From: Armatimonadota bacterium
GTDB lineage: Bacteria; Armatimonadota; UBA5829; DTJY01
Length of the DNA: 64,000 nucleotides
Assembly (NCBI GenBank): GCA_017993055.1
Contig: JAGONM010000003.1
Span: forward strand, 117,299 to 181,298
Direction: 5' to 3'
Shown: one piece after another, positions 7,743-15,733 of the stretch
How positions within the stretch are numbered: position 1 is the stretch's first letter
Layout of the letters: each line of letters starts with the position of its first letter
Translations under genes and position numbers: made by a program
Notes under the pieces: generated by a model
Databases searched by the model: none
Told to the model about the DNA's origin: nothing
Seen by the model: only the letters and a program-made list of their open reading frames with translations

Positions 7743-9065
7743 CTAGAGCACCGGCAAGTACCTGCCCAGTTCGTATCCGGTGACTTGGATCCGGAAGTCA
7801 TCCCATTCCCACTTCTTGACCTCTATGAAACGCTCGAACGCGTGGTCGCCGAGCGTCTCGCGGACCAGTTCGCTTCCCTCAGTGCAGGCGATCGCTTCAC
7901 CGAGGCTGGAAGGCAGGCTCTCGATGCCGAGGTCTTTCCTCTCTGAGTCGCTCAGGTGGTACAGGTTCTTCTCCATCGGCTCGGGCAACTCGTACTTCTC
8001 CTCGATGCCTCTCAACCCGGCCTTCAGCATTACTGCGAAAGCGAGGTATGGGTTGCACGCGGGGTCCGGGCATCTCAGTTCGGCGCGGGTCGCGTTCTCC
8101 TTGCCGGGCTTGTAATGCGGGACGCGTACCAGAGCCGAGCGGTTTCTCTGCGACCACGCTATGTACACCGGCGCCTCGTATCCGGGGACCAGCCGCTTGT
8201 AGCTGTTGACCCACTGGGCCAGGATGGACGACATCTCCTTCGAGTGCTTCAGCATGCCTGCGATGTAGTACTTCGCCGTGTCCGACAGGCTGTAGGGATC
8301 GCTCGCATTGAAGAAGGCATTATGGCCGTTCTTGAAAAGTGACTGATGAGTGTGCATGCCGCTGCCGTTCTGCCCGAAGATCGGCTTAGGCATGAAAGTC
8401 GCGTAGACGCCGTTCTTCTGCGCGATCTCCTTCACGACGAGCCGGTAGGTCATGGCATTGTCGGCCATGGTCAGAGCATCCGCGTAGCGCAGGTCAATCT
8501 CGTGCTGACTCGGTGCAACCTCATGGTGGCTGTACTCCACGGTGATGCCCATCTCCTGAAGCGTCAAGATCGTCTCCCGGCGCAAGCTTGTGGCGACATC
8601 CAGGGGCGTCAGATCGAAGTAGCCGCCGTGATCCAGAATCTCGGTAGATTCGGAGTTCTTGAGGTAGAAGTACTCCAACTCAGGGCCCACAAACATCTTG
8701 AAGCCCTTATCGTCGGCTTCCTTCAAGGCTCTGCGCAGGATGTAGCGCGGATCGCCTTCGTAGGGCTTTCCGTCTGGTTCGAGGATATCGCAGAACATCC
8801 TGGCGACACCCTTCTCCTGAGGCCTCCATGGCAGCATGCAGAACGTCTCAGGATCGGGCATCGCGATCATGTCGCTTTCCTGGATGTCCTGATATCCTGT
8901 GATAGACGAGCCGTCGAAGCCCATCCCCTCGGTCAGGGCGCCTTCGAGTTCGTCTGATGTTATGGCAAAGCTCTTCAGCTGGCCCAGTACATCGGTGAAC
9001 CACAGTCTGATGAACTCGACTCCTCTGTCTCTTGCCTCCTTGAGTACCTTCTCTCTCGCTTTCAT
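7743..9065 (-). CDS. glnA: glutamine synthetase type I (alpha-like), paralogue 1
   Basis: A 440-residue glutamine synthetase, making glutamine from glutamate, ammonia and ATP in the cytoplasm. It shows MGFDGSSI (48-55), the GPELEYF active-site strand, NGSGMHTHQS, the Glu flap region and the RNRSALVRVP nucleotide-site strand. Length and the absence of the type I-beta NLYDLPPEE adenylylation motif (here NLYHLSDSE) place it with the I-alpha group of Bacillus and Thermotoga, which is controlled by feedback and protein binding rather than adenylylation. The position matching the feedback arginine of Bacillus GS is Asp60 here, unlike its sister gene. ATG follows GGAAGGGAG. It lies below the OmpR-type regulator on the same strand, 88 bases away. 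Confidence 0.96.
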   Translation of the reverse strand: MKAREKVLKEARDRGVEFIRLWFTDVLGQLKSFAITSDELEGALTEGMGFDGSSITGYQDIQESDMIAMPDPETFCMLPWRPQEKGVARMFCDILEPDGKPYEGDPRYILRRALKEADDKGFKMFVGPELEYFYLKNSESTEILDHGGYFDLTPLDVATSLRRETILTLQEMGITVEYSHHEVAPSQHEIDLRYADALTMADNAMTYRLVVKEIAQKNGVYATFMPKPIFGQNGSGMHTHQSLFKNGHNAFFNASDPYSLSDTAKYYIAGMLKHSKEMSSILAQWVNSYKRLVPGYEAPVYIAWSQRNRSALVRVPHYKPGKENATRAELRCPDPACNPYLAFAVMLKAGLRGIEEKYELPEPMEKNLYHLSDSERKDLGIESLPSSLGEAIACTEGSELVRETLGDHAFERFIEVKKWEWDDFRIQVTGYELGRYLPVL

Positions 9066-9153
9066 GACTCGAGCATCTCCCTTCCTTGATGTGGTAACGC
9101 CATCATACCGAGGGGATGTTTCGGGTATATTACGCTGAGGTTAAGTGTGTGTT

Positions 9154-9825
9154 TCACCCGGCGAAGCGGTATCCCACATTCCGAACCGTCTCGATCAGGT
9201 TCTCGCTCTCTGTGCCGAGCTTGGAGCGAATCCGCCGGACGTGGACGTCCACCGTGCGCGTGCCGCCGTAGTAATCATAGCCCCAGACGTGGTCCAAAAG
9301 GGCCTCACGGGTGAAGACCCGACCTTGATGAGTGGCGAGGAACTTGAGCAGTTCATATTCTTTGAAGGTCATCTCGATCGGTACGCCGTCGAGCGTTATC
9401 TCGTAGTTCCCGAGGTCAATCACCAGGCGTCCGACCTTGACTGCTTGGTCGCCGTCAATGTTCTTTGTCCGCCACAGGATCAGTCGGATACGCGCGACGA
9501 CGTGGCCCGGCGTGTAGGGTGCGATCAGAAAGTCGTCAATTCCGCTCAGTTCGATCTTGGAGGCGCTGTCCTCGGTGGTAACGAAAACTAGGAGGACTTC
9601 CTGCAGATTGCACTCTGTTGCGAGGAGTTTGCGTATCTCACTCGGTTGCCGATCTGTGGTCGAACCGTCCAGGATCACAATCTCGGGCGTGAGGCGTTCG
9701 AGTATTTCGAGGATGGCGTCGTCATTGGATGCGCAGGTCTCCGTCGTGTGTCCGGCACGGATCAGTGCGCTCGCGACGGACGCCATCTCCCGCTGCTCTT
9801 CGGTTATGATGAGGATGCCTCTCAT
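9154..9825 (-). CDS. atypical OmpR-family response regulator, GlnR-like by context
   Basis: A 223-residue regulator with a receiver domain (1-118) and an OmpR/PhoB winged helix (about 125-222; motifs MTFKEYELLKFLATHQGRVF, DHVWGYDYYGGTRTVDVHVRRIRSKLG, RNVGYRF). The phosphoacceptor Asp53 (VILDGS) and Thr83/Thr84 remain. The usual acidic pair is Glu9-Glu10, and the invariant Lys before Pro in beta-5 is replaced by Ala102 (LIAPY), so normal phosphorylation is doubtful. No histidine kinase is nearby. Orphan atypical OmpR proteins beside glutamine synthetase genes are the pattern of actinobacterial GlnR, the global nitrogen regulator; I infer an analogous role from the position between two glnA genes. 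A PhoB-like regulator with another target is the alternative. ATG lacks a strong ribosome site, and an 18-bp inverted repeat lies just upstream. Confidence 0.8.
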   Translation of the reverse strand: MRGILIITEEQREMASVASALIRAGHTTETCASNDDAILEILERLTPEIVILDGSTTDRQPSEIRKLLATECNLQEVLLVFVTTEDSASKIELSGIDDFLIAPYTPGHVVARIRLILWRTKNIDGDQAVKVGRLVIDLGNYEITLDGVPIEMTFKEYELLKFLATHQGRVFTREALLDHVWGYDYYGGTRTVDVHVRRIRSKLGTESENLIETVRNVGYRFAG

Positions 9826-9833
9826 ACATATCC

Positions 9834-9885
9834 AGGAGTCAGGAGTCAGAAGAGAGCGGAACTCCCGTTCTGACTCCTGACTCCT
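9834..9885. repeat. perfect 18-bp inverted repeat between glnA2 and the regulator
   Basis: Arms at 9834-9851 and 9868-9885 are exact reverse complements with a 16-base loop. Each arm contains the direct repeat AGGAGTCAGGAGTCAG. It fills nearly all of the 66-base gap between the glnA2 stop and the regulator ATG. In RNA it would form a strong hairpin without a T run, so it could slow polymerase or protect the 3' end of the glnA2 mRNA, or mask the regulator's ribosome site. Confidence 0.85.
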
Positions 9886-9891
9886 CCTCCC

Positions 9892-11220
9892 TCACAGCAC
9901 CGGCAGGTACTCGTCCAACTCGAACTTGGTGACCTGAGCCTTGAACCGATCCCATTCGCGCTTCTTGTTCTCGATCAGCTTGCCGAACACGTGCTCGCCA
10001 AGGGCTTCGCGAAGCAGGTTGCTCTTCTCCGCAAGCAGAATGGCGTCGTGCAGGTTCTCAGGCAGTGTGTTGATCCCACGTGCCTTGCGCTCCTCTTCGC
10101 CCATTTCGTAGACGTTCTGCTCGACGGGTTCTGGCACTTCCCACTTGTTCCTGATGCCCTCCAATCCGGCCGCGAGCATCACCGCAAACGCGAGATATGG
10201 GTTGCAGGCAGGATCGGGAGACCGATACTCGATCCGAGTCGCGGTCTCCTTGCCCGGCTTGTATTCTGGAACTCGGATCAGGTCCGAGCGGTTTCTGAGA
10301 GCCCAGGAGACGTAGACCGGTGCCTCGTACCCTGGGACCAGGCGCTTGTACGAGTTCACCCATTGATTCGTGACCAGGGTTATCTCTGGAGCGTGCTTCA
10401 GCAGGCCTGCGATGTAGTGCTTTCCGACCTTCGAGAGGTGGTACTTGTCCTTCTTGTCGAAGAAGGCGTTGCGCGTGCCTTCGAAGAGTGACTGATGAAC
10501 GTGCATCCCGCTTCCGTTCTCGCCGAAGACCGGCTTCGGCATGAACGTTGCGTAGTACCCGTACTTGAGCGCCACTTCCTTGACCACCAGGCGGTAGGTC
10601 ATGGCGTTGTCGGCCATCGTCAGCGCGTCGGTATACCGCAGGTCAATCTCATGCTGGCTGGGCGCAACCTCGTGGTGGCTGTACTCGACCTCGATTCCCA
10701 TGTCCTCGAGCATCATGACAGTGTCCCGGCGAAGGTCGCTGGCCAGGTCCATGGGGGTCAGGTCGAAGTATCCGCCTTCGTCCAATCCTTCGGGCTCGCC
10801 CTTGCTGCTCTTGAAGTAGAAGTACTCCAGTTCCGGACCGACGTAGTAGGTGTAGCCCATCTCGGCCGCTGTCTTGAGTATCCTCTTCAGAACGTAGCGA
10901 GGATCACCCTCGTAGGGGTCGCCGTTCGGCTGGACGACATCGCAGAAGATGCGCGCTACCGCAGCCTCTCCTTTCGACCTCCAGGGCAGAAGCTGGAAGG
11001 TGGAAACATCCGGCATCGCGATCATGTCGCTCTCGTCAATACGTGCGAAACCCTGGATGGACGATCCATCGAAGCCCATGCCCTCGTCCAGCGCCTTCTC
11101 TAGCTCGCCGGCGGTGATGGCGAAGCTCTTCAGAAAGCCGAGAACGTCGGTAAACCACATTCGGATGAACCTGACCTTGTTGTCTCGTGCGGTCTTCAGA
11201 ATGTACTCTTTGTCTTTCAT
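9892..11220 (-). CDS. glnA: glutamine synthetase type I (alpha-like), paralogue 2
   Basis: A 442-residue paralogue of the first GS, similar along its whole length. It has MGFDGSSI, GPELEYFYF, NGSGMHVHQS and RNRSDLIRVP, and NVYEMGEEE where adenylylated enzymes have the Tyr motif. Arg60 in GFARIDESDM aligns with the arginine that mediates glutamine feedback in Bacillus GS (Arg62), so this copy is the more likely feedback-sensitive enzyme. ATG follows GAGAGGAGAGG. A consensus-like minus-strand promoter lies about 145 bases upstream. The order glnA2, regulator, glnA1 on one strand suggests a readthrough operon led by this gene, with the hairpin at 9834-9885 as a possible brake. Confidence 0.96.
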   Translation of the reverse strand: MKDKEYILKTARDNKVRFIRMWFTDVLGFLKSFAITAGELEKALDEGMGFDGSSIQGFARIDESDMIAMPDVSTFQLLPWRSKGEAAVARIFCDVVQPNGDPYEGDPRYVLKRILKTAAEMGYTYYVGPELEYFYFKSSKGEPEGLDEGGYFDLTPMDLASDLRRDTVMMLEDMGIEVEYSHHEVAPSQHEIDLRYTDALTMADNAMTYRLVVKEVALKYGYYATFMPKPVFGENGSGMHVHQSLFEGTRNAFFDKKDKYHLSKVGKHYIAGLLKHAPEITLVTNQWVNSYKRLVPGYEAPVYVSWALRNRSDLIRVPEYKPGKETATRIEYRSPDPACNPYLAFAVMLAAGLEGIRNKWEVPEPVEQNVYEMGEEERKARGINTLPENLHDAILLAEKSNLLREALGEHVFGKLIENKKREWDRFKAQVTKFELDEYLPVL

Positions 11221-11362
11221 GAACCTCTCCTCTCAGACAAACAAAAATGGATGCAGAGATGCCTTCTACGGCACGATCTACATCCACTGTGATGTCCTGT
11301 TGCATCGCTGATGCCCGACGCATTCCTTCACTGGAACGGCCGGGGTCGAGTTCTCTTGCCGA

Positions 11363-11392
11363 CTTATACCACGATGGCGGGGTGTGTGTCAA
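11363..11392 (-). promoter_or_regulatory. promoter of glnA2 and the nitrogen operon
   Basis: On the minus strand TTGACA (11387-11392) and TATAAG (11363-11368) are spaced by 18 bases, predicting a leader of about 135 bases. It is divergent from the gdhA promoter, with about 30 bases between the two -35 boxes, so one regulator bound there could control both directions. Confidence 0.7.
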
Positions 11393-11422
11393 TGCTCTCT
11401 GACATGCGCTGCGTCGGACCGC

Positions 11423-11451
11423 TTGACCGCAGGACTCCAATTGACTATACT
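11423..11451 (+). promoter_or_regulatory. promoter facing gdhA
   Basis: TTGACC (11423-11428), a 17-base spacer and TATACT (11446-11451). The predicted start is near 11458, giving a leader of about 230 bases before gdhA. An intrinsic terminator lies inside that leader. Confidence 0.6.
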
Positions 11452-11516
11452 CAGGATGTCCTGCGGCGACTGCGGGCCAATGTGCGAAGAGGCACGTTCT
11501 CAGCCTGGGCATCGCA

Positions 11517-11564
11517 GCCCCTTCGATATCGCGCGTACCGGCGCATCATATCGAGGGGGCTTTT
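11517..11564 (+). terminator. intrinsic terminator in the gdhA leader (possible attenuator)
   Basis: Arms 11517-11529 and 11548-11560 pair over 13 positions (one G-U), and the loop can extend through GCGC/GCGC. TTTT follows at 11561. The hairpin sits about 60 bases below the predicted transcription start and 123 bases above the gdhA ATG. It would either attenuate gdhA or end a short RNA of about 110 bases. No known riboswitch core was recognised in the leader. Confidence 0.7.
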
Positions 11565-11687
11565 GCTTGCCCTGAGTCGCGCAGGTGCGCTCACTCGTCA
11601 ATAGCGACGCGCTCGGGTGTCGAAGAAGATGCTTCAGCAGAATGGCCTGCCTGAGGTTCAGCAAATCACTGCTATCAGGAGGATTTT

Positions 11688-12935
11688 ATGGCTACGACCA
11701 ACCCATTCGAGATCGCACAGGCTCAGCTCGACGCTGCGGCCGCCAAGCTCAACCTGGATCCCGGAATACACGCGGTTCTGCGCGAGCCGATGCGCGAAAT
11801 GCACGTGTCTCTACCCGTCAAGATGGACGACGGGAGGGTTAAGGTCTTCAAGGGATTCCGCGTTCAGTACAACGATGCTCGCGGCCCGAACAAGGGCGGC
11901 ATCAGATTTCATCCCGATGAGACGATAGACACCGTGCGCGCGCTTGCCGCGTGGATGACGTGGAAGTGCGCCGTCGTGGATATTCCGCTCGGCGGTGGCA
12001 AAGGCGGAGTCATCTGCAACCCGAAAGAGATGTCCGATGGAGAGCTCGAGAGACTCAGCCGCGCATACATCGGCCAGGTCGGCCGAATCATCGGCCCGGA
12101 GAAGGATATCCCCGCGCCGGATGTATACACTAACCCGCAGACGATGGCCTGGATGATGGACGAGTTCAGCAAGCAGCGTGGGTACTACTCACCGGGCGTC
12201 ATCACCGGCAAGCCCATTCCGCTCGGCGGATCAGCGGGCCGTGGCGATGCGACTGCTCGCGGCGGTATGTACACCGTTCGCGAGGCCGCCAAATACCTCG
12301 GCGTCAATCTCGCCAAGGCGACAGCGGCTGTTCAGGGCTACGGCAACGCGGGCTACTATGCCGCCAAGCTTGTGGCTGAGCTGTTCGGCACAAAGGTCAT
12401 CGCAGTGACCGACTCGCGCGGCGGTATCATGAACGAGGCCGGTCTTGACGCCGACGATGTATTGGCGCACAAGAACTCCACCGGTTCGGTAGTTGGGTTC
12501 AAGGGGTCAAAGCCGATATCGAACGAGGCGGTCCTCGAACTCGACGTGGATGTACTGTTCCCGTCGGCGCTCGAGAACGTGATCACGGATGAGAATGCGT
12601 CGAGGATCAAAGCGAAGATCTCCGCCGAGCTGGCAAATGGTCCTCAGACGCCGGAAGCCGACGCGTTGCTGCACAAGAAGGGGGTGTTCTTCATCCCGGA
12701 CTTCCTCTGCAACGCGGGCGGCGTGACTGTGTCCTACTTCGAGTGGGTGCAGAACCTCCACTCCTTCTACTGGGAGGAGAGCGAGGTTCACGAGAAGCTC
12801 GACAAGAAGATGACGAGGGCGTTCCACGACGTGCTGGCGATGAGCCTTGAGCACAAGGTGGATATGCGCATCGCGGCCTACATGGTGGCGATTCAGCGTG
12901 TGGCGGAAGCCATGAAGCTACGCGGCTGGGTGTAG
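11688..12935 (+). CDS. gdhA: glutamate dehydrogenase (Glu/Leu/Phe/Val family)
   Basis: A 415-residue hexameric-type glutamate dehydrogenase interconverting 2-oxoglutarate plus ammonia with glutamate. The catalytic segment is [13 protein letters not shown] (about 104-116). The preceding [11 protein letters not shown] contains the substrate lysine, [20 protein letters not shown] carries the conserved Asp, and the dinucleotide fold motif is [12 protein letters not shown]. The length (about 415) matches small NAD- or NADP-dependent bacterial and archaeal enzymes. ATG follows AGGAGGATTTT, a near-ideal ribosome site. It is divergent from the glnA operon and ends at a clear terminator, so it is probably transcribed alone. 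Cofactor preference was not deduced. Confidence 0.96.
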   Translation: MATTNPFEIAQAQLDAAAAKLNLDPGIHAVLREPMREMHVSLPVKMDDGRVKVFKGFRVQYNDARGPNKGGIRFHPDETIDTVRALAAWMTWKCAVVDIPLGGGKGGVICNPKEMSDGELERLSRAYIGQVGRIIGPEKDIPAPDVYTNPQTMAWMMDEFSKQRGYYSPGVITGKPIPLGGSAGRGDATARGGMYTVREAAKYLGVNLAKATAAVQGYGNAGYYAAKLVAELFGTKVIAVTDSRGGIMNEAGLDADDVLAHKNSTGSVVGFKGSKPISNEAVLELDVDVLFPSALENVITDENASRIKAKISAELANGPQTPEADALLHKKGVFFIPDFLCNAGGVTVSYFEWVQNLHSFYWEESEVHEKLDKKMTRAFHDVLAMSLEHKVDMRIAAYMVAIQRVAEAMKLRGWV

Positions 12936-12968
12936 CTCAGTCGAAAGTGGAAAGTCGAAAGTAGAAAG

Positions 12969-13001
12969 AGGGGGCGGCAGAGATGCCGTCCCCTTGTTTT
13001 T
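12969..13001 (+). terminator. intrinsic terminator of gdhA
   Basis: Stem GGGGGCGGCA (12970-12979) with TGCCGTCCCC (12984-12993), a GAGA tetraloop and TTGTTTTT downstream. Confidence 0.9.
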
Positions 13002-13029
13002 GGCCGCCCTGAGCCCGGACCCCGTTAGT

Positions 13030-13198
13030 CCTGAGTTCGTCCTCTGGGACGTGTATCGAAGGACGGTGGCAGCGCCGTCATGCCGAACTTGATTCGGCAT
13101 CCAGTGTGCGTCCTGAATCAAGTTCAGGATGACGGCCGAGGCTCAGGATGACAGCCTGCCACCGCCCTTCGATACACTCGCCGGAGCGAGCACTCAGG
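13030..13198. repeat. nested palindromic element of about 169 bp
   Basis: Concentric inverted repeats share one centre near 13106-13117. The outermost arm is CCTGAGT (13030-13036) with ACTCAGG (13192-13198). A 22-bp arm (13051-13072) pairs with 13156-13177 with one mismatch. GCCGTCAT (from 13073) pairs with ATGACGGC (ending 13135). Two local hairpins lie inside, TGCCGAACTTGATTCGGCA and TCCTGAATCAAGTTCAGGA. It contains no open frame. It resembles dispersed palindromic intergenic repeats, and it separates the gdhA terminator from the 3' end of the PEP-CTERM gene. Confidence 0.8.
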
Positions 13199-13224
13199 GC
13201 TGACGGTGTTGGGTGCTTGAAAAT

Positions 13225-14220
13225 CTACCGCCGCCGCCGTCGGATGAGCCCGCCCAGCGCGAGCAGCCCGCTCCCCAGCGCAAGGACACTCGACGGCTCC
13301 GGGACCGGGTTGAGCAAGAAGCCGTGCCGATGGTTGTCGATTATTCCTGTCCCGACGATCTGTCCATGGTTGTTTATGGCATGAGCTTCGTTCAGACTCC
13401 AGCCGATGCCCTGGGGAATGAGCGTGTTCAGGCTTAACAGGCCGGTGGACACCATCCAAATCCGGGCATCCGTCACCGCGTCTAGATCCTCGAGAGGGGT
13501 CGAGCCGACGACCGCGCCGCTGTTGTTGACATCCGTGGCGCGAGTAGGCGAACTCAGTCCGCTGCCGATCGAGGCTTCCGCATCATGAACGATTCCGTCT
13601 ATCCAGACCAACATGTGTTCCTCGTGGGGGTACAGACGGTTGCCGAAACCCGCGATGATGCCATTGTCGCTGACAGCGATGGCGCTCGACGCAAGCACTC
13701 CTTCAGGCACCGGCAGGGGAGTGATAGTCCCATTCTGCCACGTTACGGCCGCGTGCTCCGATCCGCCAACGATCAGGCCTGAGTTGCTGATGTCAACGGC
13801 GAAGTTCCACCGTCCTCCCGTCAGGCTGGGTAGATAGGTTGTGGTTCCATTTCCCCAGAGAAAGGCTTGTTCATAGCCGTCTGTGGCGCCAACGACTTGG
13901 CTCAGATCGTTGATGCCCACTCCGCCGCTGACCGCATGGAATCCGGGAGTCCAGACGCCCTCGGAGGCGACGACATGATTCTGCTCGTTGATGCGCGCGT
14001 GGTACCCCGCGAAGCCATCGTGTATGGCGGTTCGCTGCATCGTACGGTAATCCCAGGTGGCGAGTCCGAACATATCGAATCCGGCGATGATCCCGGCGTC
14101 GTTGATGTCCCGCGGCCTGATCTCTCCCAGATCCACGATGCTGTACTGCAGAGCGGACGCGGACGTGGCGCAGAGCAAGAGGAGGAGAATGAATAGGATG
14201 AGTGCGTGTTGAGCTTTCAC
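13225..14220 (-). CDS. secreted HAF-repeat-like protein with PEP-CTERM sorting signal
   Basis: A 331-residue exported protein. It starts with a signal peptide (LILFILLLLLCATSASA). The body is built of repeats ending in motifs such as ISNSGLIVGGS, DVNNSGAVVGST and AINNHGQIVGTG, typical of the extracellular HAF repeat family. The end is a PEP-CTERM tripartite signal: VPEPSS, a hydrophobic helix (VLALGSGLLALGGL) and the basic tail IRRRRR, recognised by an exosortase/archaeosortase-type system. GTG at 14220 follows AAGGAGG at an ideal distance; the longer open frame upstream lacks a signal peptide. No exosortase or EPS genes are in the window. It is probably a surface or biofilm-associated protein. 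Confidence 0.85.
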   Translation of the reverse strand: MKAQHALILFILLLLLCATSASALQYSIVDLGEIRPRDINDAGIIAGFDMFGLATWDYRTMQRTAIHDGFAGYHARINEQNHVVASEGVWTPGFHAVSGGVGINDLSQVVGATDGYEQAFLWGNGTTTYLPSLTGGRWNFAVDISNSGLIVGGSEHAAVTWQNGTITPLPVPEGVLASSAIAVSDNGIIAGFGNRLYPHEEHMLVWIDGIVHDAEASIGSGLSSPTRATDVNNSGAVVGSTPLEDLDAVTDARIWMVSTGLLSLNTLIPQGIGWSLNEAHAINNHGQIVGTGIIDNHRHGFLLNPVPEPSSVLALGSGLLALGGLIRRRRR

Positions 14221-14399
14221 GTCCGTGGCCTCCTTGGGGTCAGCGGTGGGTACGTGTGGCCAGAAAAGCGCCCACATCTGGCAGATATGCACGATTCGTG
14301 CCAAAAGGCGAGGTGTGACGAAGTTTTCACAGTTGGCGACTTGCACCAGGCAGATGCTCGCAGAATGCAATGTCACTGCCGCAGAATCCATCGTACACG

Positions 14400-15032
14400 T
14401 CAGAGAGCCTTGACCGCTTCGAGCCACTTGCGGGCGATGAGCGCGTGGCCGGGTTGGGTGGGGTGGACCCCGTCGCCGGCCCAGAAGGCGGGCGGCTGGG
14501 CGACCGATGCCGCCGCGAAGATGCCGTCGAGCGGGACGTAGATCGCATCGAACTCCCGTGCGAGGCTCCTCGCAGCCTGAATCTTCGGGTCGAGGTCTTC
14601 CCGCCAAGCCATTCGGTCGGGCGGCGTAGGCAGCACGAACGGCTCCAGTACGATGAGCCGCGGGTTTGCGGTATCCTCCTTGACACGGGTCAGGATGCGC
14701 CGGTAGCCGTCCTCATACTCCTCGACTGAAGTCGGGTCGCTGCTGTCATACCTCCGCCATACATCGTTGATCCCGATCAGGATTGAGAGCCAGGTCGGCT
14801 TCAGGTCGAGACAGTCGGCTTTCCAGCGCGCTTCTAGGTCCGTCACTCGATTGCCGCTGATCCCCCGGTTGAGAAACCGCACGTTCTTCTCAGGGTGGGT
14901 GGCGTTGAACCAGGCTGCAATCATGTTCGGATAGCCTGTACCCAGGCTCGGGTCATTCCCGCGTCCACGTCCGGCGTCGGTTATACTATCGCCCTGAAAC
15001 AAGACTACGGCATCGTCCTCGATGAGTGTCAC
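14400..15032 (-). CDS. SGNH/GDSL-family hydrolase, copy 1
   Basis: A 210-residue cytoplasmic SGNH hydrolase. The blocks are present: FQGDSITDAGR (Ser nucleophile, block I), RGISGN (Gly, block II), IGIND (Asn, block III) and DGVHPTQPGH (Asp/His, block V). This subfamily includes carbohydrate esterases acting on acetylated sugars and other short-chain esters. GTG start follows AGGAGG at six bases. It is about the same length as the second copy at 15734-16366 and clearly paralogous, the two being separated by a HAD phosphatase gene. No signal peptide is seen, so it would act on substrates already taken up. Confidence 0.9.
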   Translation of the reverse strand: MTLIEDDAVVLFQGDSITDAGRGRGNDPSLGTGYPNMIAAWFNATHPEKNVRFLNRGISGNRVTDLEARWKADCLDLKPTWLSILIGINDVWRRYDSSDPTSVEEYEDGYRRILTRVKEDTANPRLIVLEPFVLPTPPDRMAWREDLDPKIQAARSLAREFDAIYVPLDGIFAAASVAQPPAFWAGDGVHPTQPGHALIARKWLEAVKAL

Positions 15033-15070
15033 GTTGTACCTCCTGCGTTCCTATCGCGATTCCGGAGAAG

Positions 15071-15718
15071 TCAGGTATCTCCGAGGCGTCCGAGAACCCA
15101 CTCCATCAACTCAGGGACCGAGACGAACAATTCATCCGGATTGCAGGCGCGCAGCCTGTCTGTGTCCGCGGTGGCTGCCCATGCCGCCGCCAGGGCTGTC
15201 ACCCCAGCTGCGCGGGCGGACTCGATGTCGGATACCGAGTCGCCAACGTATGCCGCTTGGTCCGGTCTGAGGCCCCATTCGTGCAGCATTTCCAGGATGA
15301 TTCCCGGTTTGCGGTCTCCGTGGACCGACCCTGCCCGTACGGCATCGAATAGACCACCGATCCCCAGGTGGCGCAGAGATATATCGGCGCTCTCCGGACC
15401 CTTGCCCGTCACAATGCCGAGCATCACGCCGCGATCCCGAAGAGCCGCTAGAGCCTCGGGAATACCGGGTAGCGGTGCGGTGCAAGAACTGTGCGCGGAG
15501 TCGTATTCCTCCAGGAACTCCGCGTACGCGGCCGCGTGATCACTTGGCACCAGTCGCTGAATGATTCCCTGCTCGTTAGGGCCGAACATCCGGGTGATTT
15601 CTTCATCGGTGAAAGTGCGGCCAAGGTGCCGCCTGAATACGGCGTTCAGGGCGGCGAAAACGACGGGCAACGTGTTGCCCAGCGTACCGTCAAGATCGAA
15701 GATTATCGCGCGTAACAC
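15071..15718 (-). CDS. HAD-family phosphatase (phosphoglycolate phosphatase-like)
   Basis: A 215-residue HAD hydrolase with motif I FDLDGT (7-12), motif II VTGK, the motif III lysine in GDRKPG and motif IV YVGDSVSDIESARAAG, with the small helical cap between motifs I and II. This is the Gph/PgmB-like class acting on small phosphorylated metabolites, often phosphoglycolate or sugar phosphates. GTG start, 15 bases below the stop of the second SGNH gene and 38 bases above the first, in one minus-strand operon. The substrate is not determined. Confidence 0.9.
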   Translation of the reverse strand: MLRAIIFDLDGTLGNTLPVVFAALNAVFRRHLGRTFTDEEITRMFGPNEQGIIQRLVPSDHAAAYAEFLEEYDSAHSSCTAPLPGIPEALAALRDRGVMLGIVTGKGPESADISLRHLGIGGLFDAVRAGSVHGDRKPGIILEMLHEWGLRPDQAAYVGDSVSDIESARAAGVTALAAAWAATADTDRLRACNPDELFVSVPELMEWVLGRLGDT

Positions 15719-15733
15719 TCTCGTCCGTACTCC

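Noticed and set aside
11311..11604. 97-codon plus-strand frame in the glnA2-gdhA gap
   Set aside because: Spans two promoters and the terminator hairpin, and has no ribosome site.
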